Shown: in pieces, positions 50,483 to 62,465 of the stretch
How positions within the stretch are numbered: the first letter of the stretch is position 1
Layout of the letters: each line of letters begins with the position of its first letter
DNA from: Cyclina sinensis
Lineage: Eukaryota > Mollusca > Bivalvia > Venerida > Veneridae
Assembly: GCA_012932295.1 (NCBI GenBank)
Contig: JAAONU010000016.1
Span: 46,407,241 to 46,471,240, forward strand
Reading direction: 5' to 3'
DNA: 64,000 nt
Notes under the pieces: model-generated
What the model saw: only the letters and a program-made list of their open reading frames with translations
The model's database searches: none
What the model was told of the DNA's origin: nothing
Translations under genes and position numbers: made by a program

Positions 50483-51440
50483 CAAGAGGGCCATGATGGC
50501 CCTTTTATTGCTTGCTTGAAAACAACTACAACTACTTTCTTTACATACCAACTATCTAAAATCCAGGCCTTGTTGTTTCTGACAAGAAGATTTTTTAAGT
50601 TGTACCTATATCAGTCCATATAAAACGAAGCGACCCCTGGGTTAGGGCCAGTTTTAATTTTTTAGCATTGGTGACCTTGACCCTAGTTACCTTAAATCCA
50701 ACCCAAGGGCAGATGCAATTGATACATACATACGAAATATCTAAGAACTGTCCCAATAAATGAAGATTCAAGGAAGTGCTTTGTAAGATTATCAAAGCTG
50801 TGAAACCATGCAGTCATGGCAAGATAAGTCTATGCTGGCCCCATACCTCTGAAACACATGATGGAATCAGGTCGGTTCAGGAATAGAAAGGAGATCAAAC
50901 AAATTTTTGAAATTTTCCCTATATAAACCTATGTAAAATATGGTGGCCCCTGTGACGGGTCATTTTTGACCCTGGGACCATGATTTGAATATACATGGTA
51001 GAGGTCCAATGGACAAAACTACATATTAAATATCTTAGCTCTAAGCCTTGTTGTTTCAGACAAGAAGATTTCAGAAGTTTTCGCTCTATAAGCCTATGTA
51101 AAATCATGTTGCCTCTGGAAGAGATTCAGTTTTGGCCCTCGGGTCATTATTTGAACAAACTAGGTAAAGGACCACTAGAAAATGCTTCATACAAAATATT
51201 TCAGCTGTAGGCTTTGTGGTTTCAGAGAAGAAGATTTTTGAAAAATGTTTAGCTCCTGTGGCCTAGATCTGCAATGGACCGAAAGAATTTTAACAACTAT
51301 ATGCTAGGAAAATTTCTGGCAATTTTTATCAAATTTGGCTTCCTGGTCCTTTGAAGTAATTGTTGACGACGGACGACAGACGACTGAAAATCACTGATCC
51401 TAAAACCTCACATGGGCACAGCGTGCAACAGATGAGCTAA
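50483..51440 (-). mobile_element. Modular tandem-core element R4, inverted
   Basis: Begins with the terminal hairpin caagagggccatgatggccc (50483-50502), continues through about four units of the 165-bp repeat on the minus strand, and ends with the head (gttgacgacggacgacagac at 51362-51381, then gatgagcta). This is the most complete simple member of the family: hairpin tail, one repeat type, CGTC-type head. No ORF. The TTAA MITE begins about 30 bp further on. Confidence 0.75.
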
Positions 51441-51466
51441 ACAATAAATCTTCAAAAACGAAATAG

Positions 51467-51902
51467 TTAAAGGGGCTGTGCTCCAGATGACAAAAAAGAA
51501 AGTTTTCTTGTATTATAAATTTCTTGTAATATTTAAGACTAATGCTTAAAAATTTACTTACTGACAAAAAATAAGTCAGATAATCACATTATAAATTGAT
51601 TTTTTTCTTTCATAGTGCTATACCGTAACGCGACGGTATAGCTATATTGTATAACATTTAAAGTAAATAATTGTTATTTCAGTTGCAGTGATAGTGGTGA
51701 CAGTAAAAGCATTGGAAACATTTTGTTAACATGAGGTTCCAGAGTTCAAATCAAGCTGAAGCGTATATAGTTTTTTTTTCTATTTTGACTTTTATAATCA
51801 GTTTTGAAGTAAAATATCATGTTGTTATAATCTCACGGCATCTAGATATTTAATTTGTGTAAAAAATATTTTTATATCAAATCTGGAGTACAGCACCTTT
51901 AA
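51467..51902. mobile_element. TTAA MITE, copy 2 (~436 bp)
   Basis: Opposite orientation to 37191-37628. Ends ttaaaggggctgtgctccag and the inverse of ttaaaggtgctgtactccag, with TTAA on both sides. Very similar to copy 1, suggesting recent spread. Confidence 0.85.
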
Positions 51903-52812
51903 AGCGTTAATTTGCGAGAAAAAAGATTACATAAATCTTTGGAATTTTGAAATCGGACACGTTTTGGTCTTATGTTATGCGATATACATAAATCAACCAA
52001 AATTTCTAAGCAAAAGCACAAACTTCTATTAAAATATAATTCAATTATTTCCTGTTAATGTTTGGATAATTATATATGTAAAAGCAGCAAAGCACCGAAA
52101 AATCGAAACAATAAAAACGTGTATGATACAAATACAAGAATACAAAAGGTCGGGGTGGTCACACTTTTAGCGTTTAAGTAAAGTATTAACGGTGAATTAA
52201 AGTATTTCCTTTATTGGAGAAATGTCAAATCCATCTCAACGTATCAATGGTAATGCCTAAACGTCCTTTTTATCAAATGTAATAATTATGACGTCGTGAG
52301 TAACATAATAAACAGTTAAGATACAAATGCCCTTTATATCTATTTGAATACGGAATTCAAAGCTTATAGTCTAATATTTCAAAGTACATGCATGAAATAA
52401 TAATGAAAAAAGAAAAGTTATACATGTATATACGTTTTGTTGTCTTTTACATACGAGTAGTTGCTGGAATTTCATTGACAATGTTTTGTCCACTAATCTT
52501 CTTCCTATTACAATACATATATCATATCTTATATATTTCCAAAATCGTAAATTTATCTTTTTTCTGTTCATGTTTTGATTAATCTTAAATTTAGAAACTA
52601 GAAAGCTATTGAACACGCAACGTTGTCAGATTTACATTAGAAGCGGCAATTTATAGTGTTTGACGCACTTTATACTTTAAACTTAGTTATTGCTAGCAGA
52701 TACCGTTAGTCCGGTTTTGTTCAAAATGAGTTCTTTAATGGTTCCTTAAAACATAAAACACCGGGCTAAAAGCCTTCATGGTTAAGTTGCTATGCATCTG
52801 AACTACGACGTT

Positions 52813-52893
52813 GTTTATAAGCACATATCGCATAATTTTGTTTATAAGCCTCTATCCTATAATGTTGTTTATAAGCCCCTGTTCCATAATGTT
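52813..52893 (+). repeat. 27-bp tandem repeat, three copies
   Basis: gtttataagc starts at 52813, 52840 and 52867, each followed by a variant of ccctatcccataat. Unit 4 has one copy (about 44010), so the triplication is specific to this unit. R5 inserted immediately after it. Confidence 0.85.
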
Positions 52894-52914
52894 CTATAGA
52901 AACCAGAGGGAAAA

Positions 52915-54105
52915 CTTCGAAAGTCTTCTTTTATGAAACCAGAAGGCCTGTTGCTTAGATATTTTGCATGGAACATTATCTTGAAGTCCTCTACTAAGAC
53001 TATTCAAATGATGCTCTTGTGGTCAAAACAGACCCCACCTCAGTGGTAACTTGATTTTTGTGAAGTCTTGCATAAGAATCTTTTTGTCATAACTACAAAG
53101 TCAAGTATTAAAATATTTTAACCTGGCCTGGTAGACCTCTACCAAAGTTTACAAATTTTGTCATAGAGTCTTAATTTATTGGCACATATCCTAGATATTT
53201 GATGTTAAGGTTCCTTGCATGAATCTCTGCCTTTCTCTTGAGTCAAAGTCAAGGTCACGGATGCTGAAAATAGATTTTCATACTTTTCCCCTTAGAGTCT
53301 TCATTTATTGATCAATATCTAAGACATTTAGTATGTAGGTAACTTACAATGATCCTCTACTCTTAGGTGGAGTTTGAGGTCACTGGGTCAAGGTCAAGAT
53401 CACTAAGGCTAAAATAGTTTTCTCCTTTGTTTTGTCATTTAGCCTTTATTGTTTGATTAATAATTTAAATATTTGCCATATAGACACGATGCATGAACCT
53501 CTTCCATTCTATTGGGGATAAGGTCACCGAGGTTAAAAATAGATTTATTTACTTTATCTCATAGAACCTTAATTTATAGACCAATACATTTGGAATATAG
53601 GTATTTTGCATGAACCTCTATCCATAAGTGAGGTTTAAGATCACTGGGTCAAGGTCAAGGTCACTGCAGCTTATGATAGATTTTTCTACTTTCTGTCATA
53701 GAGACTTTAATTATTGATTGATATTTTAAAATATTTGGTATATAGACACCTTGCATGGACCTTTTCCATTAAATTGGGGTTAAGGTCACTGAGGCTAAAA
53801 TAAATTTATCTACTTTACCTTATTGAGCCTTATTTATAGACCAGTATGTTTGGTATTTGGTATGTAGGTTCCTTGCATGTACATGTACCCTTAGGTGGGG
53901 TTTAAGGTCACTTGATCATGGTCACTGCTGCTAATAGTATTTTTTCTACTTTCTGTCAAAGATACTTTATTTAGATATTAGATAACTGCTTTATAGGCAA
54001 CAAATCTTCAATTAATATGCTATACTGATTCTGATATTTGCATAACAGCAAACCCACAGACAAAGTACTCAGGTGAGCGATCTAGGGTCATCATGGCCTT
54101 CTTGT
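52915..54105 (+). mobile_element. Modular tandem-core element R5
   Basis: One to two 165-bp units are followed by about seven ~133-bp units marked by ttcatttattgatc variants (about 53167, 53290, 53420, 53565, 53700, 53828 and 53965), each with tcaaggtcac words. The tail aggtgagcgatctagggtca and catggccttcttg (54071-54104) matches that of R1. It has the same module order as R2 but lacks the CGTC head. The left junction lies within agaaaccagaggg, a sequence that unit 3 has uninterrupted near 33140. Confidence 0.75.
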
Positions 54106-54364
54106 TTTTATTTTGCATCTAAATGCCATGCCACCATGCCACTTCCAGGACTCCAAATGAGTTATCCAAACAAAGAAAAGTTTTAAAAAAGACTATTTAT
54201 AGCCTTATTTATTTTAAAGTTTCTTCATTTTATGTTGTCCCTGTGTATGGTAGAAAACTCGAATTGTGTTAAAAACACAAAGAAACAGCTGGCTCTTAAA
54301 ACACATTTGTTACATGAAGTTTCCTTTTCAGTTCCAGTTTCTTTTAAACAAACCCGTTTTGCCT

Positions 54365-54510
54365 ACCCATTGTGATTTGCAAGACTGTTCCCTTCTGCGA
54401 TCTAATTTATATATACGTTAGACTTACAGCGAGTGACCGGCTTTATCTGTCTTCATTACCTGAAGCGAAGCAGACTGTATTATTATTGCATGAGTGATGA
54501 TCATTGGAGT
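54365..54510 (+). repeat. V landmark block, copy 5
   Basis: cattgtgatttgcaagactg and tgtcttcattacctgaagc. The frame is open here but its differences from copy 3 are mostly non-synonymous. Confidence 0.75.
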
Positions 54511-57500
54511 AATAGAGTTCAAAAGGACGAGACGTAAATCGGATATATAATAAAGCTCAATATGTCTTCTTAAATAGAGGCTTTCCTAGATATTCTAGAT
54601 CTGCCAGCACAAGTATGGTAGTGCACTGGATTCGGTATCGTTACAATACATTACATTACATAATGTGTGTATCATCCCGTAATCTTATGGTTTCAAGTAT
54701 GACTAGTTATTGGTTGTGTTTGTGCGTTGAATATTATATACTTTGCGAATAAAATCAAACATGTGGTGCTACTTAATAGCATTAGCTTGTCGAAAAGGAG
54801 CAAAGAAAATATTTCAGTTTACTTTTATTAATATTAATGTAATATTTTTCATCAGTTGTCACAAGACTTTTTCAGTTAATTGACTTAACGTTAACACTTG
54901 ATGTATGAAAACTTTCAAAGCGTTTCACATGTATAGGCATCAGTCTTTAAACGAAACAACTAAATATCTATTCCTTTTATTTTCATGAAGCTTTTTTTAT
55001 GTTAATAAATTTTCTGAAAAATTCTGCTTCAGAAATATTTGGGCTTTCCAACTGACTTTTGATTTGACATGACTTTGTTTAACATTGAAGAAAGACTGTA
55101 ACTGAAATAATAGAACATAGAAATAAGACGCAATATTCATTTGAAAGATTGATGTTTACGTCTCTTGAGATGGTGACCTCCCTTTGTGACCTCCCTTTTG
55201 ACCTTCCTTTTGACCTTGCGCGACTCAGTTTGTACTTTGACAGAGAAATATTCCGATCAGATGTTACGATAACTGGATCAAAAATGTAATTTCTGGATTG
55301 TTCACAAAGTACTGACGACAACATTGCACTCCTAAGACATATGACTGATCTTAGAATCGATGATTAAAGCTGCAATTTGAAAATATCTAAAGTATAAGTG
55401 TAACGAGATGACGTACTATAAACTGAAAAAAAAAGTTTTTTGGCACACATAATATCAGTGATGCTTAGCTCTCTTTTTTCTCGGGTACAATTGTAAAATA
55501 ATTATTTGGAGTGATCATCAGGAGTATTGCACGAAGTGCAAAAGCACTTATATTATCTTAGAATTTCCACCAGAACAATTCGTTATCAATTTTTCACCAC
55601 AAATTTTGAAAAAAAAGCCCTTTACATCTGTTTTAAGTAAACAGTGCTGAGATAACAGTGACTCTTCATGTCTCTCACTTGCGCAATAGAAGCTTTTTCG
55701 AGAGATAGACGCATGTAAGTCTCCAGTAACCATCGCATACTCTGATATAAAATACATGTTTTGTATGTCTAGTTAAAAATAAATATCATCACGAGATCAT
55801 AATTATCTTTTTAATGTGTGTCCATGTCATACCAAGTCTGCTTGACACTTTGTTTCCTAAATCATGACTGGAAAAAAAGGATATCTAAGAAAAACTATTC
55901 TACAGTTATAGCTGATAATTATTTAGCTCCAGTGTACGGACGTTTTCTGTAGCATGTAACGAAAAAACACTACAGTCATAAGACTTGTTTGAAACTAGTT
56001 ACACAACAGATATTTAAAACATATGGATATGCCAAGAACTTGAAATAATCTTGGCACTAGTGAAACGAGTTTAACGAGAAGAACATACTTGGCGTTGAGC
56101 AAATAACCTGTAAAAAGTCGCATATTTAAACCATAATAAAAATCTATGGAATGCCATTTGCACTGTCCTCATGATTAAAAATCGTTTACAGTTTCAATCG
56201 AGAATCTAACATCAGATATTAGGAATGTTGTTTACGTTAAAATATTTAAGAATGCAATAATATTTAGTACAAAATCGTTACATTATTATCAATATAACGT
56301 AAACTCTATGCAAGAACTGAAATGGCGGTTACTTAGATGGTAATCAGATAGGTTAGCTTGAAGTTTCGCCTGTAATGTTCTAAAATTCTGCATACTTATC
56401 TTCATGCAAACTCATTGTCTTTCATGAAAATAGATTCGTACTCAAATAGTTTCCTTTTCATCTACATCACACTAAAATGTAATGCATTTGTACAAAGGTC
56501 ATAATATAAAAAGTAACATATCATTCCATCTTAACACTGGTGCTAGAAACTACAAAAAAGTAAATAAGTTGTGTGGTTAAAACGCATGATGGCATAGTTC
56601 GGCGCTATTCAAAAAATCTGTCGTGGTTTTGAGTTAAGGAAACGAAACGGCCTCGTGATTATGAAGCCTTTTTTATGCTCAACTCGACTTTGTTCTCAGA
56701 AAAACTGTTGTATCTTATGTGTCAATGCAGAAACAAATGAGCTACATGCATATTTATGAAGTTGTTTAATTACAGATTTGTTATAATACATTTAACTACT
56801 AGTAGCTGTTTAGTATGTTTAATATTATACTGTTATGTATTGAGATTAAAGAAATTGGTTTACCAACACAATATGGGGCTTAGGTGATCGAATATAACTC
56901 CTAGTTACCATTTTACCATTCGCTGTCTAAATATATTTCTCTCTATTTTAAGTTTGCGTTTGTTTATTTTCTTATTGGATAACACAAGTATATATTTTAG
57001 AAAATGTATTACGCATGTTCATGTATTTGTACAAAAACAATAACCACCCAATGAAGGCAGACTTTTTCTTTACCGAGGACTTCAAACTGTCGTGACTTTC
57101 AAAAATCTTACACGTTTATTGCACAATTCTAAGGCAAAATTTAATGAATGTTTTAATAACCACAACATGTTTTATTTCCACAGAGAAACGAAAGGAAGCA
57201 TGTGAGAAAAATAGATATTTATAATGTTTTAATCCGTAACACCTTGTTTTTGTGTAAGATATCGCCTAAACGTCTACTGCTGATCTTCTTATTCCGATTA
57301 TATATTAGTATTATCAGTAACATTAAAATAAGTTCTTGATGCCGAGGGAAATTAATGTCATTAATAAAATAAAGTTGGTTTTATCATTACTTGCATCGTA
57401 ATCATTCTTTTGAAAAATGTTTCAAGGTGAGGAAAAGCTGACGGTTTAACCGCATTTTCATTGTCAGTTCGGTACAGTGATGTTACACATGCTTAAACTT

Positions 57501-57713
57501 CTAGCGATGTTATCCATTGAAAATTCTTAACTTTCATTCCAAAATCTAAACATTACCTTGCCAGATACTTGGAAGATTATCATCAGTGACAAGTATTAGC
57601 GTCAGTAAGTTTAACATTATTTTCCCTAAATTGAATGATGCCAGACATTGTTTTTATATATACAGCTACGTATTATCATTATTATTATTTTTTTATTATT
57701 ATCATTATTTTAG

Positions 57714-57833
57714 GCTGTTTCAGCTTGTAAAGGCCACTTTAGTCCAGAACTGTATTCAGTACCCAACATGTTCAATTATTTAATAAGAATTAAATATTTC
57801 GATGCATTAGACCAACACAGACATGGAAATTGA
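57714..57833 (+). CDS. Candidate terminal exon, unrecognised product
   Basis: A long T/A-rich tract ending tcattattttag gives an acceptor-like junction at 57713. The next 39 codons are open in phase 0 (starting AVSACKGHFSPELYSV, ending in HRHGN) to TGA 57831-57833. There is no recognised domain. It lies in the part of unit 5 with no counterpart in unit 4, together with the Cys-rich candidate 0.9 kb downstream. Chance is a strong alternative, since the polypyrimidine tract is really an ATT microsatellite. Confidence 0.15.
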   Translation, partial: AVSACKGHFSPELYSVPNMFNYLIRIKYFDALDQHRHGN

Positions 57834-58737
57834 GTACATAAGAACATATTTTTTCTGTAATGTTATAGACTGTATATGCTGCCTTCAAGTCAAAAAGAAG
57901 AAAAAGATATCTAGTATGTATAATATTGCCATTGATCAGAGAACAAAGGCGCACAGCATGGCCAGTTGGCTAATGTGATAGCAATCTTTTTATTTACAAT
58001 GTTTTATGTACGTTTCGTTTGAAATCTTTTTCCCCCTTAATATGCTCATTTCTTTCATATAGATGTGCGTTCCATGAAATGTAAGAAAACTTTTAAAGAT
58101 CCAATTTCACTAACAGAAATATAATAAACAAAAGTAACAGCATTAACATATGTTGTAACTACACAAACGAGCATCTGAATTTATAACATAGTTGAGATAT
58201 AAATATATAATAGGTTCATATCTGCCTAAGGTCATGTGACTACCAACGTGACCTAACTTATTTGCATTTAGTCGATGTATCATTACGCTAGTAAAGCCGT
58301 TTGCGTTTCTCATACATTTGTAAGTACGAGTGCTATTTAGCTGTTTAAATAGTAGGAATGTTCACTAGGGTCTTAGTGGTTACGAAGCAGTAAATCAGCT
58401 GAGCCTTAATGAAAGTTTTCATGACTACCTGACGTATCATTATATACTGTTGAAATGAAACGTGGTACCGTATCTCTTTGAAGAAACCAACAATAGAAAA
58501 GATGCTTTATGTACATAAAAACATTTATGCACAGCCGTCCAGTGGGAAATAGTTTAAATTAAGAATACATGTTTGTTGTTGTAAAATGCTTGGTCTTAGG
58601 TGATAATACAAATGTGAGAATATGATTAAAATAGCAAATAACTGTATAACTGTTTTTTTGTAACTTGACATTTTGTTTATTTTCGAAAACGTTCATTATA
58701 TTCTAAGTTTGATTTTTTATTATTATAAGTATTCCAG

Positions 58738-58877
58738 CACCTGTGGAAGACTGGCACAACTCCACCAACAAGACTGGAATGTGTTCTAAGACAAGTTTCT
58801 ATTGTCTAGAACAACCATGCGTCAGCATGCATTTCGTGCAGTCTTGTCAAAGAGAATTAACCACACTTATGATATGA
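58738..58877 (+). CDS. Candidate Cys-rich terminal exon
   Basis: After an acceptor-like ataagtattccag (AG at 58736-58737), a 45-residue frame runs to TGA 58875-58877. It begins PVEDWHNSTNKTG, has four cysteines spaced C-x6-C-x4-C-x8-C (first at about 58782) and two N-glycosylation sequons (NST, NKT). Base composition is clearly more G+C-rich than the flanking DNA. These are features of an extracellular or secreted domain exon. The exon would start in phase with one base supplied by an upstream exon, which I cannot identify. No family is recognised, and no paralogous copy exists in the window for a selection test. Confidence 0.3.
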
Positions 58878-58992
58878 AACTCACTTTCAGTAAGCAAATG
58901 CTTTAACATGCTGAAAGTATGGATAACTTTTTGTGAGACTGTCTATTGAAAAACGTCAGTTGAGCTATTTATAAAATGAGAGTACTAACGAT

Positions 58993-58995
<3 letters not shown>

Positions 58996-59024
<29 letters not shown>

Positions 59025-59034
59025 CTTACCAAAC
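58996..59034 (+). repeat. 39-base poly(T) run
   Basis: An uninterrupted T run, possibly the poly(A) tail of a minus-strand retroposon. It coincides with the right edge of the unit-5-specific sequence. Confidence 0.85.
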
Positions 59035-60250
59035 AAAAGTGAGCAAAATTAACTTCTGTTAGTGAAACGTGAGAGTTGTGGTCACCTCAGTTGCATGTTT
59101 ACAGGGAATATCCTAACGCTAATTTCAAACATACTTGTTGATCTGTTGATATCCTGATGGTATGCATCATTTAACGTATCAGCTGTTTAAAATGCCTGTA
59201 AAATCAGTGCAAGCAATATAAGTCTGTCCAGATATTAGTGCAGTTCGAGTGTAAGTGGTCTTTTCTTTGAAATAGTTATCTAATTGTTTTGGAAATGATA
59301 TTAACAAATAGAAGCTCAAATTCCATTCATTCCTTTGTTGTCTAACCTCATTTGTAAAATGTTTTATGTCTGATGAGTAGACATTTTGAAGAATATTAAT
59401 ATGCGGTTTTGCATCATGTTTCTATTTCTAGAAAGTCTTGTTTTCCCGTATCTTGTTTCTTTATCACATTAAAAGCAAATCTTGATAATCGATTAAAATG
59501 AATACCATCAATAAAAATACTGACCAACTTGTTTTGATCTTGTTTCCCTTGAAACTATAGAAGGCCTATCCGTATCTTAAGCTATACCACATCTTATACA
59601 ACACTTCAGAAATGATGGAAAACATTAATCTTGATGTACGAAATTCATCAGTTGGAGACAGATGAACAAAATCTATATTAAACTGAAACCTACTGATATT
59701 TTTATTTTTTTTTATCTAGGTTATTTAATCCTTAAACAGGTCGACATGTAACAAGTTATATTGCAAGAAGAATGATAAAAAAATATGATTAAATACACAG
59801 ATCAACATGTTTTTTCTAAAATTGCAAAGTTGGTAAAAAGTATTCTCACTGATATACAGATATAATGTAAACTCTGACATTATATTCAACTATTAAGAGT
59901 CACTGTGAAATATGTCCAGCATAACACTGTTTTTATAACAATGTTGCTATAACCATATCCATTTGAATTAATAAGGTACTTGCAAATAATTTTTTTATTT
60001 TAAGGTTTTGTGTATTTAAAACGTTTGCAACAGATGTGCTAAGTCGTAATTATAACTATTAAATATAGCTACCTGTACACTTCCATGTATCATGTCATTG
60101 TGATAATGTAAAAAATAAGTGTTTAATCTGTTCATATTATTCAAGAAATCCTTATAATTCCGACTGGCATGTATTTGTGTTAAGTTATAACCAAATGGTC
60201 TGTGTGGTTTGATAGATCAAGATAAGATATATATTCTCTTTATTTCACAT

Positions 60251-61612
60251 CATGTAATTTCTGTAACTTGTTAATGTATAGGAATTCGATAATCTTTTTA
60301 TCAGTAATCCTGGCAAACATGATATATGACCGAGTCAATGGTTGATTAAAGTCAGCATGTTTGTAGATAACGCGAAATTAACAAATAAGTTTATACCGTG
60401 AATACAAGGGGGAAAACACCAGGGGACTTTTAAAGTATCATAGAAGAACGCTTAATATCATCCGTAACACATAAGGTGTTTAATTTAATGTCTTTGTGTG
60501 GCATTAGATAAATCAAGCACTCATCTTGGAATTGAAATGTATTTCACAGATTAAATAAAATCTTGCCACTGTATCAAAAACTCTCGTTTTAGATATTTTC
60601 AGAAGACTTTTTTCTATCTTCCAAATTTTCCTATCCTCAAGCGTAAGTGTTTGTACAAATGCTATAAAATTGTAACGTAATCTGAGTGATCAGAACTCGC
60701 AGGTTCAACTGTATTTATTGATTTGAAATACATTTAGAATCTACTTGAAATTTCCTCGACAAATGGATCGACTATTATGTTACTGTAACCTTGACAATAC
60801 ATTTATATTAGTCTTACGACAATATTCATCTATAAACGCTATTACCTGCTGCCTCCTTGATTACAATAAAGCGTTTGCTTATCAGATATAGTTCCATGAT
60901 TGAAATCTTATTTTCCCCCCTAAAATTTAAGAGTTATGTGAACTTTATTTCTCTTATCAAAATACTCTATGTTACCACTAATGGTTTGATCTTAAATAGA
61001 TAGTTGATTATAGTGTTATACTGATAATTTTCAGAGATAACATTATTTAATTACAACAGTTTGCAATTCATGTTGTATATTTGTTTCCATTTATTCATAG
61101 AAAATGCATTTTGCTTCAAGGTCATGAAATATTGAGTGTTATGAACTAACAAGCATGAATATTCTTTAAAGATGATAGGGTGGCTTTATCTAATGTAGCC
61201 TTTTCGAAAACAGCTCACGTGTTTTCAAGTTTAAAGATGTCCTGAAATCCGTATTTCAGAACATTTTTATGCTGTCTTTTGAACTTTTTACGTTATGCCT
61301 TGCATCACCTTTTCAAAGGAAACACCAATTTGTGAAAATATATCTAGTTTGTCCTGATTACACAGATCTGTTAACATTTGACCCACATTGAAACTTGATT
61401 AAAAAAAGGATATTGACGAATTAGTTTATTAAGCCAGAACTGATCAGAACATATGTTTGCTTATAAATAATCTAGCATGTCACAGAAATATTAGGTTTTG
61501 AAATACTTCTATTCCTTCTGAACCAGCAAGCATTAGATTGGTTTGAATTTAGATTTAAGCAACAAGCACAAAAATCTTTGAATTGTCTCTGCTTCTGAGT
61601 TGTCTCTGTGAA
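60251..61612. other. Spacer, nothing recognised
   Basis: A+T-rich; no ORF of 60 codons or more seen and no landmark repeats. Confidence 0.5.
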
Positions 61613-62084
61613 GTTAGCAGACTAGCAGACTAACTTTAGCAGACTAGCAGACTAACTTCAGCAGACTAGCAGACTAACTTCAGCAGACTAGCAGACTAAC
61701 TTCAGCTGACTAGCAGACTAACTTCAGCAGACTAGCAGACTAACTTTAGCAGACTAGCAGACTAACTTCAGCAGACTAGCAGACTAGCAGACTAACTTCA
61801 GCAGACTAGCAGACTAACTTCAGCAGACTAGCAGACTAACTTCAGCAGACTAGCAGACTAACTTCAGCAGACTAGCAGACTAACTTCAGCAGACTAGCAG
61901 ACTAGCAGACTAACTTCAGCAGACTAGCAGACTAACTTCAGCTGACTAGCAGACTAACTTCAGCAGACTAGCAGACTAACTTCAGCAGACTAGCAGACTA
62001 GCAGACTAACTTCAGCTGACTAGCAGACTAGCAGACTAACTTCAGCAGACTAGCAGACTAGCAGACTAACTTCAGCTGACTTCA
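61613..62084 (+). repeat. GCAGACTA octamer minisatellite (array I)
   Basis: About 20 units of 22 bp. Each is two GCAGACTA octamers plus the hexamer acttca (or actttа-type variants in a few). Several units carry three octamers, making 30 bp. A gctgacta octamer variant recurs at irregular intervals. The period is not a multiple of three, so it is not coding. Confidence 0.95.
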
Positions 62085-62152
62085 ATGTGTCGACGATGTT
62101 TTTAGTAATTCATAATTTTCATTTTACTATGTTGTAAAACTGGCATTAGCGT

Positions 62153-62252
62153 GCAGTTAGCAGCCTCGTAGCCTAGCAGTCTAACGTTATCAGCCTTGCA
62201 GCCTGAAATTAGCAGCCTAGCAGCCTGAGGTTAGCAGCCTAGCAGCCTGAAA
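62153..62252 (+). repeat. GCAGCCTA octamer minisatellite (array II)
   Basis: Four to five units with the same 22-bp period as array I but octamer gcagccta and spacer gaaatta or gaggtta. The last two units are nearly identical. Confidence 0.85.
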
Positions 62253-62465
62253 CATCGATATCTGAAAATGCTCGAATGTGTATCAAAATTACTTGAAGAA
62301 CCATAAACATGTTGTATGAATTTGAAATAACAAAAAAAAACAAAAAAAACAATCATTTGATTTTTTTAACAAAAACTTAAATTGCCTGGAAATGCATAAA
62401 AATCGTTTAAACTGAAATAAACTAACAATTATTCTATAATTCATTGTACTCCCTTCAAAAGAAAA

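Larger units (their letters stand above)
52000..60250 (+). repeat. Segmental array unit 5
   Basis: Matches unit 4 block by block: cagttaagatacaaatgccc (52313), a shortened A landmark (gcagataccgttagtccg at 52697), the V landmark (54365), the minus-strand ORF block (55548-55790), the B block (56120-56410), gatgccgagggaaattaatg (about 57340) and the 59070-60180 tail. Element R5 is specific to this unit, while the hAT element and R3 are specific to unit 4. Sequence 57.6-59.0 kb has no counterpart in unit 4. Confidence 0.8.

Noticed and set aside
51720..51760. B-box-like gagttcaaatc inside the TTAA MITE, suggesting a SINE
   Set aside because: No A box at a proper distance, and the sequence is internal to a TIR-bounded element present in both copies.
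23041..60250. CRISPR array, prokaryotic operons or phage
   Set aside because: Repeats are degenerate, multi-kb or minisatellite-like without spacer architecture. There are no Shine-Dalgarno-led long ORFs, and the transposons present are eukaryotic families.
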